Made by a program: the position numbers and the translations under genes
Part shown: positions 17,897 to 20,868 of the stretch, in pieces
Layout: each line of letters starts with the position of its first letter
Position numbering within the stretch: the first letter of the stretch is position 1
Assembly (NCBI GenBank): GCA_036939355.1
Contig: JALLAP010000074.1
Location: 1 to 20,868 of the forward strand
Origin: Thalassiosira profunda
Lineage: Eukaryota > Bacillariophyta > Thalassiosirophyceae > Thalassiosirales > Thalassiosiraceae
Reading direction: 5' to 3'
Length of the DNA: 20,868 nt
Notes under the pieces: model-generated
The model's database searches: none
Told to the model about the DNA's origin: nothing
What the model saw: the letters and a program-made list of their open reading frames with translations, nothing else

Positions 17897-18075
17897 GGGA
17901 CCGGGAGAAGGCAGATGTTTCCTGCACCTCTCCGGTCCGAGCGGAGCACCAATTCGCATTGAAGATGGAGTGCAAGGGGATCGATGGATGAGGTCGTGGG
18001 ACCGTGAGAAGACAGATGTTGCCTGCACCTCTCTGGTCCGAGCGGAGCACCAATTCGCAGGAAGATGGAGTGCAG
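17897..18075. repeat. Tandem repeat, about 78-bp unit, period 101
   Basis: Units start at 17897 and 17998. Both contain CCTGCACCTCTC, GGTCCGAGCGGAGCACCAAT and GAAGATGGAGTGCA. No supported gene occupies 17014-18112; the open frames here arise from the repeats. Confidence 0.85.
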
Positions 18076-18112
18076 AGGACGATCTCGGTTGGGTGCTTGC
18101 GGTCTATCCACG

Positions 18113-18400
18113 CTAACGCAATGCAGCGCATTCGACACTGGCGGGAAGGCTCGGCGAGACATGGTTAAAACGTTCCACAGAGGGTCCGTAACAAATCACG
18201 CTGCCGCGTTGCGATTGCGGTTGCATGGATCTTGAGGGGCAAGGCTCGCTCGGTGGCTCTTGGGGGCGGAGGGCCGGGGCTTGATGAACAGGCAGTGATT
18301 GCAATAGAATCGCAACTGCAGGATAAACTATTGCAATGGAGGCGATTTGTGAGTGCGAAAGCTGGGAATTGCATTGATGCACACTGTACTCACCTTTGTA
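18113..18400. other. Gene-free interval with TTGCAAT cluster
   Basis: ATTGCA or its complement occurs at least five times between about 18297 and 18432, several as the palindrome ATTGCAAT. A donor-like GTGAGT and acceptor-like CTGCAG lie on the minus strand near 18390 and 18318, possibly a last intron of the degenerate gene to the right. No exon can be assigned firmly. Confidence 0.3.
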
Positions 18401-18429
18401 TTATGATTTGCAATGTACATATTGCAATC

Positions 18430-19200
18430 CATCGAGAGGGGTGCATGCCGGGTTCCACGGTCCCCGGCTCGAATCTCCGCTCGATCGCCCCGGATCCGCG
18501 TCGAAGTTCGCCACGAACGCCACGTCGAGCAAGGGCTTGATGCCCTGCCTCCCCTCGATCGCGTCGCAGTTCAACCCGGCCAAGAGCGGGTGCACCCCCG
18601 GACACTCGCACAACACATGCACCGGCAACTCGACGCCCACGGACCTCAACGACGATCTCCACGCACACCAACTCGATGCCGTACGTCTCGTACGTCCTCT
18701 CCTTGACGACGTAGGTCTCGTACCTCCCCTCGATCCCGTCGTCCTCCTCCTCGACCTCCAACCCGGCCAACAGCAGGTGCACCCCCGGGCACTCAAACAA
18801 CGACACATGCACCGTCCCCTCGATTCCCCGCCGAGCCGCCCAACAACAACATGTCGACAATCTCCACGAACGTCACGTCGGGCAAGGGCTCGGCGTCGTA
18901 CGTCCCCTTCACGTCCTCGTCGCACTCGTCGTCCGCCACCTCCACCTCCAACACCAGCCGCAAGCACGTGCACCGGACACCGCCACGAACCGCCCTTCAA
19001 CTTCACCCCCCGCCGAGACGCTCACCTCCACCCCCGCCGCCGCCTCCGCCATGCCGCACTTGAACACGACGAACAACCGCACGTCCGCCCGAACGCCCTC
19101 GTAGACGCCGCCGTTGGTCATCGCGAGCGCCAACGGCTGCGAGGGGGGCGGCCGCGTGCACGTGATGTGCGTCTGCAGCACGAGCTCGCCCCCGCCGTCG
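18430..19200 (-). pseudogene. Degenerate repeat-protein gene, about four 60-codon units
   Basis: On the minus strand, units begin near 19187, 19001, 18824 and 18634 (spacings 186, 177 and 190 bp). Each has a beta-rich segment such as VHVSLFECPGVHLLLAGLEV or VHVLCECPGVHPLLAGLN, and ends in a segment such as DVTFVEIVD or DVAFVANFD. The first unit (LVLQTHITC, RADVRLFVVFKC) is the most divergent. The reading frame changes inside the second unit and again at each following boundary, so no single open frame covers them. A GTGAGC donor at about 19026 with an 80-nt gap would rescue one change; the others look like indels. It is a pseudogene, a gene with sequence errors, or an out-of-frame repeat expansion. 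The family is unknown. Confidence 0.45.
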
Positions 19201-19219
19201 TATCCACTCACCTCCCCGC

Positions 19220-19245
19220 CCCGCCGTCGCCGCCGCCGCCGCCGG
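19220..19245. repeat. GCC/CGG microsatellite
   Basis: A run of CCG/GCC triplets with a single interruption, in a very GC-rich stretch. Confidence 0.8.
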
Positions 19246-19904
19246 CCACGACATCGAAGAATCCGCCCTGCCGATGCCGCCGTTGCTGCGGGCGCCGCCG
19301 CTGAATTATGAGCTGCTCAAGTGGCCGTTGGTCGGTCGGGCGTGCGTCACAACGAGCGCGTTTCAAAAGCGTTTCACAGCAGTTCGGCACGAGGATTCTG
19401 AACCGTTGTGGGGAGAACGGGAGCGACGGCCAGAAGAAATGGTCGGCACTGAAAGAGGAAGAGGAGGGAAAGTCTCGGGGTCATCGTACTGTCATCAGTA
19501 TGAGTGAAGCAGCGCCAGTCGTCGCGCTGCAAACGGCGGATCTATCAAGAGCCAAGAAGGTTAATCATCACGGGCTATAAGGCTGGCGGGGAGCGAGGAG
19601 AGCAGGGCTGGGGGTGGAGGAGCCTCTCGGGCGTCGGCGGAGGGAGCCGGACAGGACGACGGACCTCTCGGGTCGAAAACTGTCGAGGGGTTAACACTAA
19701 TAGGGGGTAAATAGTATTATCAACCCAAGGGTAAAATACATCGTGGTTAGGCGTTTTGTAAACTCTTTGTATCGTGAATACGCTCCCAGGGGTACTCTTA
19801 CCCTTGGCGCTTACCTAACTACTTTGACCCTACCCAAGCTGAAGCCGAATTCCGAATTCACTTGTGACAGTGCTACTACTCGTCGTCCCGCCAGCCCTTC
19901 GACC
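19246..19904. other. Gene-free interval, promoter of the last gene
   Basis: No supported exon. From about 19685 the composition turns AT-rich. A 10-bp inverted repeat (CCAAGGGTAA at 19725-19734, TTACCCTTGG at 19798-19807) lies about 100-180 bases upstream of the ATG at 19905 and may be a regulatory element. The frame of the last gene is open upstream of that ATG but has no earlier Met nearby. Confidence 0.4.
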
Positions 19905-20868
19905 ATGCCATCGCCGTCCAATTCGACATCACATTCCCACGAACAGCAGGACATTATGTCTTTTGACGACGACGAATCCAACGGCACGACTGGCGCCGTG
20001 AGCGAATTCGTTCCGGAGCCTGCACCGTCCAACAAGGTCTTCGAGTCGGTTGAGCGCGCCGCGCCCCGTAAAACTCCCCAAAAGGTGACGTTCGGCCCCA
20101 ACGTTGGTAGAGGAGAGCAATTCGATGCGGATCCTGTCAAGAGAATGATGGCCACCCGAGACTGCCAAGAGCAGGGCTGTGCCAATTTCGGTGGCAGGTG
20201 CACGGACCACGGCAAACTGCGGGCCACGTGCAAGGTGAAAGGATGCGATACGTTTTACAACAGAGCGGGCGGATTTTGCGACAGGCACCATAAAATCCAC
20301 GGAAAGCCCAAGGATGCGACTGCTGGCGCAAAGGTGGGCCACGCCCAGCACACCAAGGCAGCAGCTGCTGAGGCACCTAGGGCGAGGAAGGCACCTCCCC
20401 CGTTGGGCGCGTCGAATGCTGATGTCGTTCTGAGCATGACAGTCGAGTCCTACAAGTCCAAAATGTACCAGAAATTCAGGGAGGTGGAATCCGGCAACTT
20501 GACTACTTCGTACGCCGCAAAGCAAGTGTTGGGGGTTTATCGCTCCCAGCTTGACCAGTCTGGGGGGAGCTTCTTCCGGTTGGGGAGGGATGGAGCATTC
20601 AAGAAACTAAGCAGGGAAGACGCTTTGGAGAGTATCAAGCACGACATCAGTGACCGAAAGCGATCAATCAAACAGTGGGGTGAAGGGGAGCAGACGAGTG
20701 CAAGTGGAAAGAAGCAGGCTCGCAAGGACAGCGTCACGGGGCCAAACAAGAAGCAGAAGCGGGAGGGCTACGTCAGGACCAGTAATGACCTGTTGCTCTC
20801 CAAACGGGATGACGAGACGTACAAGAAAAGGATTGAACAAGCCAGCAAAAAGTTATGGGAGGAAGATG
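19905..20868 (+). CDS. Zinc-finger (WRKY19-like) plus DUF6824-like protein, 5' part
   Basis: ATG 19905 opens 321 codons that run off the window. Residues 87-129 form a double Cys/His unit (C-x4-C-x6-C-x2-H, then C-x4-C-x10-C-x2-H), the WRKY19-like zinc-finger pattern seen in stramenopile proteins. After a basic Ala/Pro linker, residues 173-250 resemble the DUF6824 domain of diatom proteins: DVVLSM, KMYQKFREV, YAAKQVLGVYRS, GGSFFRLG and EDALESIKHDISDRKR. The segment from about 291 (SNDLLLSKRDDETY) may start a second copy. Lys/Arg clusters (KKQARK, KKQKR) suggest nuclear location. DNA or chromatin binding is inferred from the zinc finger and the known association of DUF6824 with nuclear proteins. 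The end of the gene is outside the window. Confidence 0.75.
   Translation, partial: MPSPSNSTSHSHEQQDIMSFDDDESNGTTGAVSEFVPEPAPSNKVFESVERAAPRKTPQKVTFGPNVGRGEQFDADPVKRMMATRDCQEQGCANFGGRCTDHGKLRATCKVKGCDTFYNRAGGFCDRHHKIHGKPKDATAGAKVGHAQHTKAAAAEAPRARKAPPPLGASNADVVLSMTVESYKSKMYQKFREVESGNLTTSYAAKQVLGVYRSQLDQSGGSFFRLGRDGAFKKLSREDALESIKHDISDRKRSIKQWGEGEQTSASGKKQARKDSVTGPNKKQKREGYVRTSNDLLLSKRDDETYKKRIEQASKKLWEED

Noticed and set aside
17328..18131. 267-codon minus-strand frame
   Set aside because: It spans three different tandem repeats; stop codons are absent because of repeat composition, and the protein shows no fold-like pattern.
18396..19304. 302-codon plus-strand frame rich in Pro, His and Arg
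   Set aside because: It is low-complexity; the minus strand shows amino-acid-level conservation between repeat units, so this is probably its shadow.
1..20868. tRNA, rRNA, CRISPR array, bacterial promoters or operons
   Set aside because: No cloverleaf, rRNA core or regularly spaced palindromic repeats were seen, and the introns and protein types are eukaryotic.

Overview
The window looks like nuclear DNA of a diatom or a close stramenopile relative. This is inferred from several things together. There are spliceosomal introns of about 73-112 nt, mostly with GTGAGT or GTAAGT donors. A J-domain protein carries a presequence ending Gly-Ala|Phe, the cleavage context of secondary-plastid targeting. 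The last gene has a DUF6824-like domain, which is abundant in diatoms. A eukaryotic MOT1 molybdate transporter is also present. No bacterial operon structure, tRNA, rRNA or CRISPR was seen.

Left part (1-7.6 kb). The 3' end of a C2-domain gene comes first, then a small secreted protein with one intron (1578-2225). On the minus strand lies a 5'-truncated FSH1-type serine hydrolase (2626-3402). Next is a five-exon minus-strand gene (3639-6514). After splicing it predicts one 857-residue protein with a SUMO/ubiquitin-like domain, a ubiquitin-interacting motif, a Cys-rich zinc-finger block and a C-terminal HNH nuclease domain. Two small candidate genes follow (6530-7120). Near 7335-7427 is a short minus-strand piece that looks like the missing N-terminus of an FSH1 hydrolase (motif HGWAQN). 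It is collinear with the hydrolase body 4 kb away, so the HNH gene may sit inside a split hydrolase gene.

Middle (7.6-13.6 kb). A probable plastid J-domain protein and a MOT1-type molybdate transporter lie on the plus strand. A minus-strand gene (11271-12060) is a divergent paralogue of the secreted protein at 1578. The two share the signal peptide start, the intron position, the C-terminal domain and a strikingly conserved 3' untranslated element. A basic one-membrane-segment hypothetical protein follows at 12728-13588.

Right part (13.6-20.9 kb). An apparently intact MULE-type transposase of 1067 residues (13810-17013) is followed by about 1 kb of nested GC-rich repeats. Then comes a minus-strand stretch of about four 60-codon repeats broken by frame changes. 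The window ends inside a gene combining a WRKY19-like Cys/His zinc finger with a DUF6824-like domain. The zinc-finger style of this last gene resembles that of the HNH fusion protein. The region therefore mixes housekeeping genes with mobile-element and rapidly evolving genes.
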